Part shown: positions 8,750 to 18,791 of the stretch, piece by piece
Layout: each line of letters begins with the position of its first letter
Position numbering within the stretch: position 1 is the stretch's first letter
Assembly (NCBI GenBank): GCA_034521975.1
Contig: JAXHLR010000005.1
Location: 460,400-524,399 of the forward strand
DNA: 64,000 bases
Direction: 5' to 3'
Source of the DNA: Acidimicrobiales bacterium
GTDB lineage: Bacteria > Actinomycetota > Acidimicrobiia > Acidimicrobiales > SKKL01
The notes under the pieces: generated by a model
What the model saw: only the letters and a program-made list of their open reading frames with translations
Database searches by the model: none
Told to the model about the DNA's origin: nothing
Translations under genes and position numbers: made by a program

Positions 8750-11245
8750 ATGTCGTCGCCCCCTGCTGAGCGCCACGAACCGTCATCCGAGGCCGACGGG
8801 CCGCCTTCCGAGGCGGCCGACGACGCGCGTCCCGGCGCGGCAGCCGCGCTGAACCGTCGGGTCGACCGGCTGGTCGAGCGCCTGGGCCAGGTCCAGGTGA
8901 GCACCTGGGTCACGTGGTTGATCGTGGGCGGATCGGTCGTCTTCACCATCCTGCAGCTCCAACCCCGGCTGATCGTCGCCGACACCACACCGGCGGGTGG
9001 CGACATGGGCGCGCACGTGTGGGCTCCGGCGTACCTGCGGGACCACCTGTTGCCCGACCTGCGCCTCACCGGCTGGTCGCCCGACTGGTACGCGGGACTG
9101 CCGGTGCTGCAGTTCTACATGGTGCCACCGATGCTGGCCATCGTCGCGCTCGACGTCGTCCTGCCCTACGGGGTCGCGTTCAAGCTGGTGGCGGTCTCGG
9201 GTGTGGTCACCCTGCCGGTCGCGGTGTGGCTCTTCGGGCGCCTCGCCGGTCTCGCCCACCCGGCACCCGCCCTCCTCGCCGTCGGTTCGGTGGGCTTCCT
9301 GTTCGACCGCACCTACAGCATCCTCGGCGGCAACATCCCGTCGACCCTGGCCGGCGAGTTCGCGTTCTCCATCAGCCTCACCCTGGCCGTGGTCTACCTG
9401 GCGCTGGTCGCCAACGGCCTGCAGACCGGGCGCTACCGGGCACTGGCGGCGGTCGTGATCGCCTTCGTCGCGCTCACCCACGTGATACCGCTGTTCTTCG
9501 CCATCGTCGGCACCTTCGTGCTGCTCGCCCTGTATCCCTCCAAGCCCGGACTCGGGTGGATCGCGACGAGCGCCCCGGTGGGCGCGCTGTTGGCCATGTG
9601 GTGGCTGCTGCCGTTCTGGGGGCAGCGCAGGTTCATGAACGACATGGGGTGGGAGAAGAAGTTTCCGCCGACCGATGCGGGGGTGATGGAGGAGATCGGG
9701 TTCTGGCTGACCCGCGTGTTCCCCCAGGAGGCCAGATGGGTGGCCTATGTCGCCATCATCGGGGTGGTCGCCGCGCTCGTCCGGCGCTCGGCGCCGGCCA
9801 TGTTCCTCATCGCCATGGCGCTGATCGGCAGCGTCGGCTTCGTCGTCGCTCCCCAAGGTCGGCTCTGGAACGAGCGCCTCCTGCCGTTCGTGCACCTGTG
9901 CACCTATCTGCTGGCTGCGTTCGGCGCCGCCGAGCTGGTGCGGTGGGTGGCCGAGTCCACCCGGAACGAGCTGCGCGCCTGGGTGTCGGCCGGGGGAGCC
10001 GTGCTGGCGGCCGCGGTCGGCATCGCCATGGTCGCCTTCCCCCTGCACGCGCTGCCCTTCGGCCAGGAGCGCGACGGCATCTACCGGTGGCCGGTCCCGC
10101 CCGTGGTCGGCACCGCCTGGCCCTTCGCGTTCGAGACCACCGACAGCAGCTACATCCCCAGCTGGGCGCGGTGGAACTTCAGGGGCTACGAGCGCAAGGA
10201 CGCGTGGCCCGAGTACCGGGACATGGTGCTCACCATGGCCAACATCGGCGAACGCCGCGGCTGTGGTCGCGCCCTGTGGGAGTACAACCGCAGCGAGCTC
10301 GACCGCTACGGCACGCCCATGGCACCCATGCTGTTGCCGATGTGGACCGACGGGTGCATCGCCTCGATGGAGGGCCTCTACTTCGAGTCGTCGATGACCA
10401 CGCCCTATCACTTCCTCGCCCAGTCGTCGCTGTCCGAATCGCCCTCGCGCGCCCAACGCGGTATGCCCTATCGCGACTTCGACATCGAGCTCGGTGCCCA
10501 GCAGCTCCAGCTCATGGGCGTCCGCTACTACATGGCGCTGTCCGATCTCGCCACCAACGCCGCCCAGGGGCACCCCGATCTCACCGAGATCGCCCGCAGC
10601 GGCCCGTGGGTGGTCTTCGAGGTCGACGGGGCCCCGCTGGTCGAGCCGCTCGAGCACGAGCCGGTCGTGCTCGACGACGTGGGCGACGCCGGCCACGAGT
10701 GGCTGCCACCCACCGCCGACTGGTTCCAGACCCCCAGCCGGTGGGAGGTGCTGTTGGCGTCGGACGGGCCCGAGAGCTGGCAGCGCAGTGACACCCCCGA
10801 CCAGGCAGTCCGTCGTCCGCTGCCCGCGGTCGACGTCAGCGAGATCGAGTCGGGCGACGACTGGGTGCGCTTCGAGGTGTCCGAACCCGGCACGCCGGTG
10901 CTGGTCAAGGTGTCGTACTTCCCCAACTGGCGGGCCACCGGTGCCGAGGGCCCATGGCGGGTCAGCCCCAACCTCATGGTGGTGATCCCCACCGACACCA
11001 CCGTCGAGTTGAACTACGGGCGCAGCATGGTCGAGATCGCCGGGTGGGGTCTCACCGGAGTCGGGATCGTGCTCGTTGTGCTGCTCGCCCGCGCCGCGCC
11101 GCTGACCATGCCAATCTGGACCCGTGAGGAGCCAGAACGTGATGAGGACCAGGACGAGGGCGAGGAAGAAGGCGAGGACGAGGAAGAAGGCGAGGACGAG
11201 GACGGGTCCGAATCACTGGTCGATCCGGTGAGTCCACGAGCGTGA
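8750..11245 (+). CDS. Large membrane protein, 6-pyruvoyl-tetrahydropterin-synthase-related family
   Basis: About 830 residues. After a hydrophilic N-terminus there are roughly ten membrane helices with the pattern of the 'PTPS-related' integral membrane family, which resembles GT-C glycosyltransferases or oligosaccharyl enzymes. These include an early loop with GGDMGAHVW and LTGWSPDWYAG and the GGNIPS segment. A large extracytoplasmic domain and a last membrane helix follow. The cytoplasmic C-terminus is a tail of Glu, Asp and Gly built on an 18-bp DNA repeat. It ends in a four-base overlap (GTGA) with the next glycosyltransferase gene, which suggests a lipid-linked sugar donor and a membrane acceptor enzyme working together. 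The start could also be the GTG at 8741. Confidence 0.72.
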   Translation: MSSPPAERHEPSSEADGPPSEAADDARPGAAAALNRRVDRLVERLGQVQVSTWVTWLIVGGSVVFTILQLQPRLIVADTTPAGGDMGAHVWAPAYLRDHLLPDLRLTGWSPDWYAGLPVLQFYMVPPMLAIVALDVVLPYGVAFKLVAVSGVVTLPVAVWLFGRLAGLAHPAPALLAVGSVGFLFDRTYSILGGNIPSTLAGEFAFSISLTLAVVYLALVANGLQTGRYRALAAVVIAFVALTHVIPLFFAIVGTFVLLALYPSKPGLGWIATSAPVGALLAMWWLLPFWGQRRFMNDMGWEKKFPPTDAGVMEEIGFWLTRVFPQEARWVAYVAIIGVVAALVRRSAPAMFLIAMALIGSVGFVVAPQGRLWNERLLPFVHLCTYLLAAFGAAELVRWVAESTRNELRAWVSAGGAVLAAAVGIAMVAFPLHALPFGQERDGIYRWPVPPVVGTAWPFAFETTDSSYIPSWARWNFRGYERKDAWPEYRDMVLTMANIGERRGCGRALWEYNRSELDRYGTPMAPMLLPMWTDGCIASMEGLYFESSMTTPYHFLAQSSLSESPSRAQRGMPYRDFDIELGAQQLQLMGVRYYMALSDLATNAAQGHPDLTEIARSGPWVVFEVDGAPLVEPLEHEPVVLDDVGDAGHEWLPPTADWFQTPSRWEVLLASDGPESWQRSDTPDQAVRRPLPAVDVSEIESGDDWVRFEVSEPGTPVLVKVSYFPNWRATGAEGPWRVSPNLMVVIPTDTTVELNYGRSMVEIAGWGLTGVGIVLVVLLARAAPLTMPIWTREEPERDEDQDEGEEEGEDEEEGEDEDGSESLVDPVSPRA
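11161..11196 (+). repeat. 18-bp perfect tandem repeat (2 copies), acidic tail
   Basis: The unit CGAGGAAGAAGGCGAGGA occurs twice without mismatch inside a purine-only tract (roughly 11157–11204). It encodes a Glu/Asp/Gly run at the C-terminus of the membrane protein and could expand or contract by slippage in steps of six residues. Confidence 0.85.
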
Positions 11246-12063
11246 ACCGGCGATCACGACCCTGCTCGCGCGGGGTGCCGAGCCGCCGACCGCCACCGGC
11301 GGGCGACATCCGACTCAGCGTCGTCGTGCCCGCCTACGACGAGGGCGATGTGATCGCGGTGACCGTGACCGAGATCCTGGCGGTGCTCGGAGACCTCGAT
11401 GGCGGCATGGAGCTGGTGGTCGTCGACGACGGGTCGACCGACCGCACCGGCGCTGCCGCCGCCGAGGCGGGCGCCCACCAGGTGATCACCCTCGATCACA
11501 ACTCGGGCAAGGGGGCTGCGGTCCGCGCCGGTGCACTGGCGGCCAAGGGGCGCACCGTGGTGTTCACCGATGCCGACCTCGCGTACGCGCCCGATCAGGT
11601 CCTGCCGTTGCTCGCCGAGGTCGAGGCGGGATGGGACATGGTCGTCGGCAGCCGCCACATCCCCGGATCCACCGCCGAGGTTCCGGCCTCCTGGCTGCGG
11701 CGCGTCGGCGGTCGGGCCATCAACCTGTTGGTCCGCCTCGTCCTCGCCGGCGATCACGCCGACACCCAGTGCGGCCTCAAGGCCTTCCGCCGCGACGTCG
11801 CCGCCTTGTTGTTCGGCGACGCACGCGTCGACGGGTTCGCCTTCGACGTCGAGCTCTTCGCCCTGGCCGAGCGTCACCGCTTGTCGCTGCTCGAATCTCC
11901 GGTGCGGGTCGTGAACTCGACGGGATCGAGCGTGCGGCTCACCCGCGACACCGCGGTGCTGGTGCTCGACCTGTTGCGGATCTCGTGGAGGCTGCGCCGC
12001 GGTGGGTACTCCGAGTTCGACCCCGCCGCCCTGCCCGCCGGGGTGGTCCCCGACGACACCTAG
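11242..12063 (+). CDS. Family 2 glycosyltransferase, dolichyl-phosphate glucose/mannose synthase type
   Basis: A 273-residue soluble GT2 enzyme. The N-terminal strand LSVVVPAYDEG and then VVVDDGSTDRT are the nucleotide-sugar site; FTDADLAY is the metal-binding DxD; VVGSRHIPG and DTQCGLKAF match the acceptor region of dolichyl-phosphate beta-glucosyltransferases and polyprenyl-phosphate mannose synthases. There is no C-terminal membrane domain, although an amphipathic helix may touch the membrane. The product would be a polyprenyl-phosphate-linked sugar used outside the membrane, possibly by the polytopic protein just upstream, with which it overlaps by four bases. GTG start. Confidence 0.85.
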   Translation: MNRRSRPCSRGVPSRRPPPAGDIRLSVVVPAYDEGDVIAVTVTEILAVLGDLDGGMELVVVDDGSTDRTGAAAAEAGAHQVITLDHNSGKGAAVRAGALAAKGRTVVFTDADLAYAPDQVLPLLAEVEAGWDMVVGSRHIPGSTAEVPASWLRRVGGRAINLLVRLVLAGDHADTQCGLKAFRRDVAALLFGDARVDGFAFDVELFALAERHRLSLLESPVRVVNSTGSSVRLTRDTAVLVLDLLRISWRLRRGGYSEFDPAALPAGVVPDDT

Positions 12064-12067
12064 CGCT

Positions 12068-12073
12068 TAGGTT
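12068..12073 (+). promoter_or_regulatory. -10-like TAGGTT before manB
   Basis: TAGGTT ends 6 nt before the ATG at 12080, with no ribosome site between. This would give a leaderless mRNA starting a new transcription unit after the glycosyltransferase gene. Confidence 0.45.
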
Positions 12074-12079
12074 TGGCCC

Positions 12080-13447
12080 ATGGCGTCCCCCCAGCAGTCC
12101 GTGCTCGACCAGATCGTCAAGGCCTACGACATCCGGGGCGTCTACCCCGACCAGCTCGACGCCGACATCGCTCATCGGATCGGCACGGCCTTCGCCCGCT
12201 TCGTCGCCGACGGACCGACGCCGCGCGACCGGGTGCTGGTCGCCCGCGACATGCGGCCGTCGGGACCGGAGCTGGTGGCCGCCTTCTCCGAGGGCGTGCT
12301 CGAGCAGGGACTCGACGTGGTCGACATCGGCCTGGCGTCGACCGACATGATCTACTTCGCGGCCGGGTCGCTCGATGCACCCGGCGCGGTGTTCACCGCG
12401 TCGCACAACCCGGCCCGCTACAACGGCATCAAGCTGTGCCTCGCCGGAGCGGCGCCGGTCGGCCAGGAGTCGGGACTGGCCGACATCAAGGCCACCGCCG
12501 CCGACCCGCCCCCGCCGGCCGCCACGCATGGCACCCGTACCGAGCTGGACCTCATGGCCGAGTTCGTCGCCCACGCCCACTCCTTCATCGACACCGCGGC
12601 GCTGCAGCCGTTGAAGGTGGTGGCCGACACCGCCAACGGCATGGGGGGACTGGTCGTGCCCGAGGTGTTCGCCGGATTGCCGATCGACCTCGAGGTCATG
12701 TATCCCGAGCTCGACGGCACGTTCCCCAACCACCCCGCCGACCCGATCCAGATCGAGAACCTGGCCGACCTGCGGGCCCGCGTCCTCGAGGTGGGGGCCG
12801 ACGTCGGTCTCGCCTTCGATGGCGACGCCGACCGGGTGTTCCTCGTCGACGAGCGGGGGGAGCCGGTCTCGGGCTCGCTCACGACCGCCCTGATCTCGAT
12901 CGGAGTGCTCGAGAAGTACCCCGGCTCGAAGATCATCCACAACCTGATCTGCTCGAAGGCGGTGCCCGAGGTGGTGCGCGAGCACGGTGGCGAACCGGTG
13001 CGGTCCCGGGTCGGGCACTCGTTCATCAAGTCCCTCATGGCCGAGACCGGCGCCGCCTTCGGCGGAGAGCACTCGGCGCACTACTACTTTCGCGACAACT
13101 GGCGGGCCGACTCGGGGCTCATCGCCAGCCTGGTCGTGCTCGAGCAGCTCGGTCAGGCCGGCACCACCCTCTCGGAGCTGCTCGCTCCGCTCGACCGCTA
13201 CGCCGCGTCGGGCGAGATCAACACCGAGGTCGACGACCCCCACGCCGTCATCGAGCAGGTGGCCGCCGCCTACACCGATCATCCCCAGGACCGCCTCGAC
13301 GGGCTCACCGTCGACCTGGGCGACTGGTGGTTCAACCTCCGGCCCTCCAACACCGAACCGCTGCTGCGCCTCAACCTCGAAGCAGCCACACGTGCCGAGT
13401 GCGACACTCATGTGGCCGAGGTCCGCTCACTGCTCACCGCCTCCTAG
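12080..13447 (+). CDS. manB: Phosphomannomutase/phosphoglucomutase
   Basis: A 455-residue alpha-D-phosphohexomutase that interconverts mannose-6-phosphate or glucose-6-phosphate with the 1-phosphate. It supplies GDP-mannose or UDP-glucose for envelope glycans. All four sites are visible: the phosphoserine loop TASHNP, the metal loop FDGDADR, the sugar-specificity region GGEHSAHYYF, and the phosphate-binding RPSNTEP near the end. The N-terminus KAYDIRG is typical. It is followed by a Trm112-like gene and a SIS-domain isomerase, the same order as manB–Rv3256c in mycobacteria with one small gene added, so the three form one sugar-phosphate operon. Confidence 0.93.
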   Translation: MASPQQSVLDQIVKAYDIRGVYPDQLDADIAHRIGTAFARFVADGPTPRDRVLVARDMRPSGPELVAAFSEGVLEQGLDVVDIGLASTDMIYFAAGSLDAPGAVFTASHNPARYNGIKLCLAGAAPVGQESGLADIKATAADPPPPAATHGTRTELDLMAEFVAHAHSFIDTAALQPLKVVADTANGMGGLVVPEVFAGLPIDLEVMYPELDGTFPNHPADPIQIENLADLRARVLEVGADVGLAFDGDADRVFLVDERGEPVSGSLTTALISIGVLEKYPGSKIIHNLICSKAVPEVVREHGGEPVRSRVGHSFIKSLMAETGAAFGGEHSAHYYFRDNWRADSGLIASLVVLEQLGQAGTTLSELLAPLDRYAASGEINTEVDDPHAVIEQVAAAYTDHPQDRLDGLTVDLGDWWFNLRPSNTEPLLRLNLEAATRAECDTHVAEVRSLLTAS

Positions 13448-13466
13448 CACCGCGAAAGGTCAACCC

Positions 13467-13718
13467 ATGGCGCTCGACCCCAAGCTGCTCGAGATCCTCG
13501 CCTGCCCAGAGGACAAGGGCCCACTGCTCTACTTCGCCGACGAGGACGCCCTCTACAACCCTCGTCTGCGTCGGCGCTACGCCATCCGCGACGACATCCC
13601 GATCATGCTGGTCGACGAGGCCGAGGGGGTCGACGACGCCGAGCACGACCGACTGGTGGCCAAGGCGGAGTCCGATGGCATCGCCCCCACCTTCGAGCCG
13701 GCCGGCTCCGACGGGTGA
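13467..13718 (+). CDS. Trm112-like small protein
   Basis: An 83-residue protein with the Trm112 pattern: KLLEILACPEDKGPL at the N-terminus and RRRYAIRDDIPIML in the middle. Only one cysteine of the usual zinc set remains, as in many bacterial members. Such proteins can act as activators or chaperones of partner enzymes, but bacterial roles are largely unproven. Position between the mutase and isomerase genes (19 bp after manB, 7 bp before the next start) argues for cotranscription. The ATG is preceded by GAAAGG, an acceptable ribosome site. Confidence 0.78.
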   Translation: MALDPKLLEILACPEDKGPLLYFADEDALYNPRLRRRYAIRDDIPIMLVDEAEGVDDAEHDRLVAKAESDGIAPTFEPAGSDG

Positions 13719-13725
13719 GGCGGCC

Positions 13726-14757
13726 ATGACCATCGACGCACCGGACTCGACGGGGCTGCGCGACGCCCTGCTGGGCCGTCCCGAACGCATCGCGCGCATG
13801 CTCGACACCGCCGGGCCCGTCGACGGGCTGCCGCGTCACGAGCAGGTGTCCAACGTCGTGGTGATCGGCATGGGCGAGGCTGCGCTGGCCGGCGACCTGC
13901 TCGAGGCGGTGGCCGGCCCGTTCATGGCGGTGCCGCTGGTCGTGCACCGCGGCTACGAGCTGCCGTCGTTCGTCGCCCCCGACAGCCTGGTCATCGCCAT
14001 GTCGGTGTCGGGCGCCACCGACGAGACGGTGGAGGCCACCGAGGCGGCCTATGAGACCGGCGCATCGCTCGTGTCGGTCACCAGGTCCGACGGCTATCTC
14101 GCCGAGCTCACCAGCGCCTGGCAGACCCCGGTGATCGAGTTGCCCGACGACGTCGGACCTCGGCTCGAGTTCGTCCCGCTGGCCGTCGCCGGGCTCATCG
14201 CCCTCGAACAGGTGGGCTTCTTCCCCGGTGGCCGCGAATGGCTCGACCGGGCCGTCGCCCAACTCGCCCGGCGGCGCGACCAGCTCGTGTCGGTCGACGA
14301 TGTGGCCGCACGGGTGGCCCGCACCATCGACCGCACCCTGCCGGTCGTCTACGGCGCCGGACCCATCGGGCGGGTGGCCGCGATGCGCTGGAAGCAGCAG
14401 TTCAACCTCACCGCCAAGGTGGCGGCGTTCGCCAACTTCGTGCCCGAGCTGTGCCACAACGAGGTCGCCGGATGGGGCCAGCACGGCGACCTGACCCGCC
14501 AGGTCTTCACCCAGCTCGACCTGCGTCACGACCACGAGCACCCCAACGACACCGAGCGCCTCGATCGGGTCGACGACCTCATGCTCGAGGTCGTGGCCGA
14601 CCAGGTCAGGGTCGAGGCCGAGGGCGACGGGGCGCTGGCCCAGCTCCTCGACCTGGTGCTCATCGGCGACCTGGCCGCGGTCGAGATCGCGCGGCGAGAA
14701 GGGATCGACCCCGGTCCGGCCCCCGCGGTCGAAGCGGTTCGGATCACCGCAGGGTAG
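13726..14757 (+). CDS. SIS-domain phosphoglucose/phosphomannose isomerase-like protein
   Basis: A 343-residue protein of the bifunctional phosphoglucose/phosphomannose isomerase type. The first SIS fold carries VVIGMGEAALAGDLL and SVSGATDETVE; the C-terminal half has FNLTAKVAAFANFVPELCHNE, the conserved glutamate/histidine region of the family. It would interconvert fructose-6-phosphate with glucose- or mannose-6-phosphate. It corresponds in position to Rv3256c of M. tuberculosis. Actinobacterial members next to manB may be catalytically weak, so the activity remains an inference. Start ATG 7 bp after the preceding stop. Confidence 0.8.
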   Translation: MTIDAPDSTGLRDALLGRPERIARMLDTAGPVDGLPRHEQVSNVVVIGMGEAALAGDLLEAVAGPFMAVPLVVHRGYELPSFVAPDSLVIAMSVSGATDETVEATEAAYETGASLVSVTRSDGYLAELTSAWQTPVIELPDDVGPRLEFVPLAVAGLIALEQVGFFPGGREWLDRAVAQLARRRDQLVSVDDVAARVARTIDRTLPVVYGAGPIGRVAAMRWKQQFNLTAKVAAFANFVPELCHNEVAGWGQHGDLTRQVFTQLDLRHDHEHPNDTERLDRVDDLMLEVVADQVRVEAEGDGALAQLLDLVLIGDLAAVEIARREGIDPGPAPAVEAVRITAG

Positions 14758-14758
14758 C

Positions 14759-14764
14759 TACACT
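14759..14764 (+). promoter_or_regulatory. Candidate -10 (TACACT) for the SAHH gene
   Basis: TACACT overlaps the stop of the upstream isomerase gene and lies about 125 nt before the SAHH start, so that mRNA would have a sizeable leader. The leader (14770–14889) is GC-rich with partial inverted repeats (GGGGC…GCCCC). I could not match it to the S-adenosylhomocysteine riboswitch pattern. Confidence 0.3.
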
Positions 14765-14889
14765 GTCGGCTGGCCTTCCGGGGCTGGGCTGTGCAGAGTG
14801 GGTCAGTGGGCCCCAGCCTGGCCCGGAACGTGCTGTTCGCCGCGCTTGTCGCGCGGTCCCCCGACCCCGTCCAACGGAGCCCACCACAC

Positions 14890-16359
<1,470 letters not shown>

Positions 16360-16487
16360 ATCGAATCCGGTATCGGGCGAAGGAGGACCGCGGTTCACGC
16401 GCCCACGGGCGCGCCAACTGCTGTCGCGAAGCAGATCGGGCGAGGGCGGCCAGCTCTCGTCTCGGTCGCGACCGAAGAGGGGGACAT

Positions 16488-17348
16488 GTGCACGAGCTCG
16501 ATGGCAAGGTGGCGGTCATCACCGGCGCGGCGAGCGGCATCGGCGCGGCCATGGCCCGGCGCTTCGCGACCGACGGGATGGGGCTCGTCCTCGCCGATGT
16601 CGAAGAGCCGGTGCTCGACGAGCTGGTCGACGAGCTCGTCACCGGCGGTGCCGAGGCGATCGGTGTCCCGACCGACGTGTCCGACGCGGGCCAGATGGAC
16701 CGTCTCGGCGCCGCTGCCTTCGACCGGTTCGGGCAGGTCAACGTGGTGTGCAACAACGCCGGGGTCAGCGGTTCGTCGGCCCCGGTGCACGAACTGCGGA
16801 CCGCGGACTGGGAGTGGGTGCTCGGCGTCAACCTGATGGGTGTCGTCCACGGGCACCGGGTGTTCCAATCCCATCTGATGAGCCACGGCGACGGCCACAT
16901 CGTCAACACCGCGTCGGTCGCCGGTCTGACCGCCTTCTCGGGCATGGCGCCGTACCACGCCTCCAAGCACGCGGTCCTGGCCCTGTCGGAGGTCGTGCAC
17001 TCCGAGCTCGCGGCCGCGGGGTCCCCAGTGGGCATCACCGCGCTGTGCCCGGGCTGGGTGAGCACCCGCATCGCCGAGTCCGACCGGAACCGGCCCGAGC
17101 AGGTGCCCGAGCCGCTCATCGGCGAGCCCGAGGAGCAGGAGCAGATCCGGGCGCTCATCCGCGACTTCATGGCCGGTCACCAGCCGCCGGACGAGGTGGC
17201 CGCCCTGGTCGTGGACGCCATCCGCGAGCGGCGCTTCTACCTCTTCACCGCCAGCGACTGGAGCGAGCGCATCGCCGAGCGCCACGCCGACATCGTCGCC
17301 GCCCGCAACCCCAGACCCAAGGGCTCCATGGCCGAGGAGACCACCTGA
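16488..17348 (+). CDS. SDR-family NAD(P)-dependent oxidoreductase
   Basis: A 286-residue classical short-chain dehydrogenase. Cofactor motif TGAASGIG, the NNAG motif, the catalytic serine in NTASVAG and the YHASK pair are all present. Asp after the second strand (LADVE) favours NAD over NADP. The C-terminal extension (about 40 residues) with a basic end is a feature of SDRs acting on bulky lipids or steroids, but the substrate is not predictable. The GTG at 16488 follows GAAGAGGGGG at proper spacing; an ATG two bases earlier is in another frame. Confidence 0.85.
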   Translation: MHELDGKVAVITGAASGIGAAMARRFATDGMGLVLADVEEPVLDELVDELVTGGAEAIGVPTDVSDAGQMDRLGAAAFDRFGQVNVVCNNAGVSGSSAPVHELRTADWEWVLGVNLMGVVHGHRVFQSHLMSHGDGHIVNTASVAGLTAFSGMAPYHASKHAVLALSEVVHSELAAAGSPVGITALCPGWVSTRIAESDRNRPEQVPEPLIGEPEEQEQIRALIRDFMAGHQPPDEVAALVVDAIRERRFYLFTASDWSERIAERHADIVAARNPRPKGSMAEETT

Positions 17349-17353
17349 TCCGA

Positions 17354-17761
17354 CTACCGGCCCTCGACCAGATGGTACGCCACGCCGAGCCGGTCGTAGG
17401 TGCGCGTCGCGCGCCGATCGCGTGTCAACAGCAGCTCACCGTGCTCTGCCGCAGTGAGGCCGACCAGGGCGTCATAGACCGCCCCTCCCTCGAGTCCCGC
17501 TCCCGCGACCAACGAGAGGAGATTCCGCTGCAGTGTGGCGGGTGCGGTCAGCAGTGCGTCGTCGGTCCACCGATTGAGGAGCCGGTCGGCAGTCGTGGAG
17601 TCGACCCGGTGCGGCGCGGGGAGTCTCGTCATGACCGAGTACGACTCGACGATCACGTGGGTGGGCAAGCGGGCGTCGACCGTTGCCTCGCGGCAGGCGT
17701 CGTGGTGCTCGTGCCAGGTCAGGAGGGCAGGAACGCAGACGCTGGTGTCGAGCGCGGTCAC
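17354..17761 (-). CDS. PIN-domain ribonuclease toxin, VapC-like
   Basis: A 135-residue PIN-domain protein. The acidic Mg2+ site is recognisable: Asp5 in ALDTSV, Glu39 in VIVESY, Asp97 in VYDAL and Asp115 in TRDRRA. Family members cut tRNA or rRNA when not held by their antitoxin. The GTG start overlaps the antitoxin stop by four bases (GTGA), the usual translational coupling of such pairs, with the antitoxin first. The full set of catalytic residues argues that it is functional. Confidence 0.88.
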   Translation of the reverse strand: MTALDTSVCVPALLTWHEHHDACREATVDARLPTHVIVESYSVMTRLPAPHRVDSTTADRLLNRWTDDALLTAPATLQRNLLSLVAGAGLEGGAVYDALVGLTAAEHGELLLTRDRRATRTYDRLGVAYHLVEGR

Positions 17762-18003
17762 CGGCGGGTGCGGTCGAGGGCGGAGAACAGCTCGTCGTCG
17801 GTGAGCGGCGGCAGCGAGTCGATCGGGGTCGCGACCAGGCCTTCCGCGGTCTCGGTCAGCTCGACCGACGCAGGGGCGGCGACGATCTCGATGACCCCAT
17901 CGCGCTCGACGATGTCGACCTCGCCTCCGGCGAGCAGGCGAAGTCGTTCGCGGATGGCCTTGGGCACGACGATCCGCCCGGCGCGATCGATGGTTGTTCG
18001 CAT
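17758..18003 (-). CDS. AbrB/SpoVT-type antitoxin, VapB-like
   Basis: An 81-residue protein with an N-terminal swapped-hairpin DNA-binding fold: MRTTIDRAGRIVVPKAIRERL is the standard opening, followed by the GGEVDI and IEIVAAP strands. The C-terminal half is acidic and would wrap the toxin. The ATG at 18003 is chosen because the conserved fold begins there; a frame extending to 18069 would add 22 unconserved residues. It is expected to repress its own operon by binding the promoter. It is first in the pair and overlaps the toxin gene by four bases. Confidence 0.85.
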   Translation of the reverse strand: MRTTIDRAGRIVVPKAIRERLRLLAGGEVDIVERDGVIEIVAAPASVELTETAEGLVATPIDSLPPLTDDELFSALDRTRR

Positions 18004-18100
18004 GGCACCGATTCTACCATCATTCATGCCAGGACTTCGGACCTGGTCGATGTTCGCGACGTCCTGCACCCCCGGGCCAGGATGTACCTGGCCGCTGACC

Positions 18101-18721
18101 TCAGAGTCGTGGCGTCCAGCGTCCGAGGAAGAACTGGACGTTGGGACCCACCGTCAGCGCGAACAGCAGCGTGCCGAGTCCCACGGTGCCGCCGAGCACC
18201 AAGCCGGTGGTCAGTGCACCCAGCTCGATCAGGGTCCGCACCCGACGCACCGAGGGACCACGCCGGGCGATGCCGGTCATCAGCCCGTCGCGGGGCCCGG
18301 GGCCGAGGCCGGCTCCGATGTAGAGGCCAGATCCGGGGCCGAACAGCAGTGCCCCGATCGTGACGAACACCAGCCGCTGCCACAGCAGTGAGGGCTCGGG
18401 CAGCCACCACAGGGTGATGTTGACCGTCGTGCCGATGAGCACCGCGTTGGCGATGGTGCCGATGCCCGGTCGTTCCCGCAGCGGGATCCAGATCAGCAGC
18501 AGCGAGCATCCGACGAGGATGACCACGGTGCCGATGGGGATCCCGCTGCGTTCGCTGATGCCCTGGTGCAACACGTCCCAGGGACTGAGCCCCAGGTCGG
18601 CGTTGATCATCAGCGCCAAGCCGAACCCGCACAGCACCAAGCCGAGGAACAGGCGGGGCAGACGCAGCGCCAGCTCGCGCCGAGGAACGATGAAGCTGGT
18701 GGTGACGGGGACGTGGACCAC
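18101..18721 (-). CDS. YczE-type membrane protein
   Basis: A 206-residue protein with five to six membrane helices. The motif ADLGLSPWDVLHQG after the first helix and the later GLGPGPRDGLMTG repeat it in inverted form, a hallmark of the YczE/YitT-like family. Transport or sensing roles have been proposed for the family but the substrate is unknown. It is transcribed away from comF with about 70 bp between them. Start GTG or ATG is uncertain by a few residues. Confidence 0.75.
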   Translation of the reverse strand: MVHVPVTTSFIVPRRELALRLPRLFLGLVLCGFGLALMINADLGLSPWDVLHQGISERSGIPIGTVVILVGCSLLLIWIPLRERPGIGTIANAVLIGTTVNITLWWLPEPSLLWQRLVFVTIGALLFGPGSGLYIGAGLGPGPRDGLMTGIARRGPSVRRVRTLIELGALTTGLVLGGTVGLGTLLFALTVGPNVQFFLGRWTPRL

Positions 18722-18791
18722 CGGGGCAGGCTAGCGACGGCGTGCCGGCGGGCTCGCTCGAGTTGTCACAGGTCACAGGGAGGATGGGGTC

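Noticed and set aside
8783..10696. A 637-codon minus-strand frame opposite the membrane protein
   Set aside because: No start context and Gly/His/Arg-rich low complexity; the plus strand has clear membrane helices.
14765..14889. A SAH riboswitch before the adenosylhomocysteinase gene
   Set aside because: The leader has GC-rich partial inverted repeats, but I could not fit the conserved SAH-aptamer sequence or pairing.
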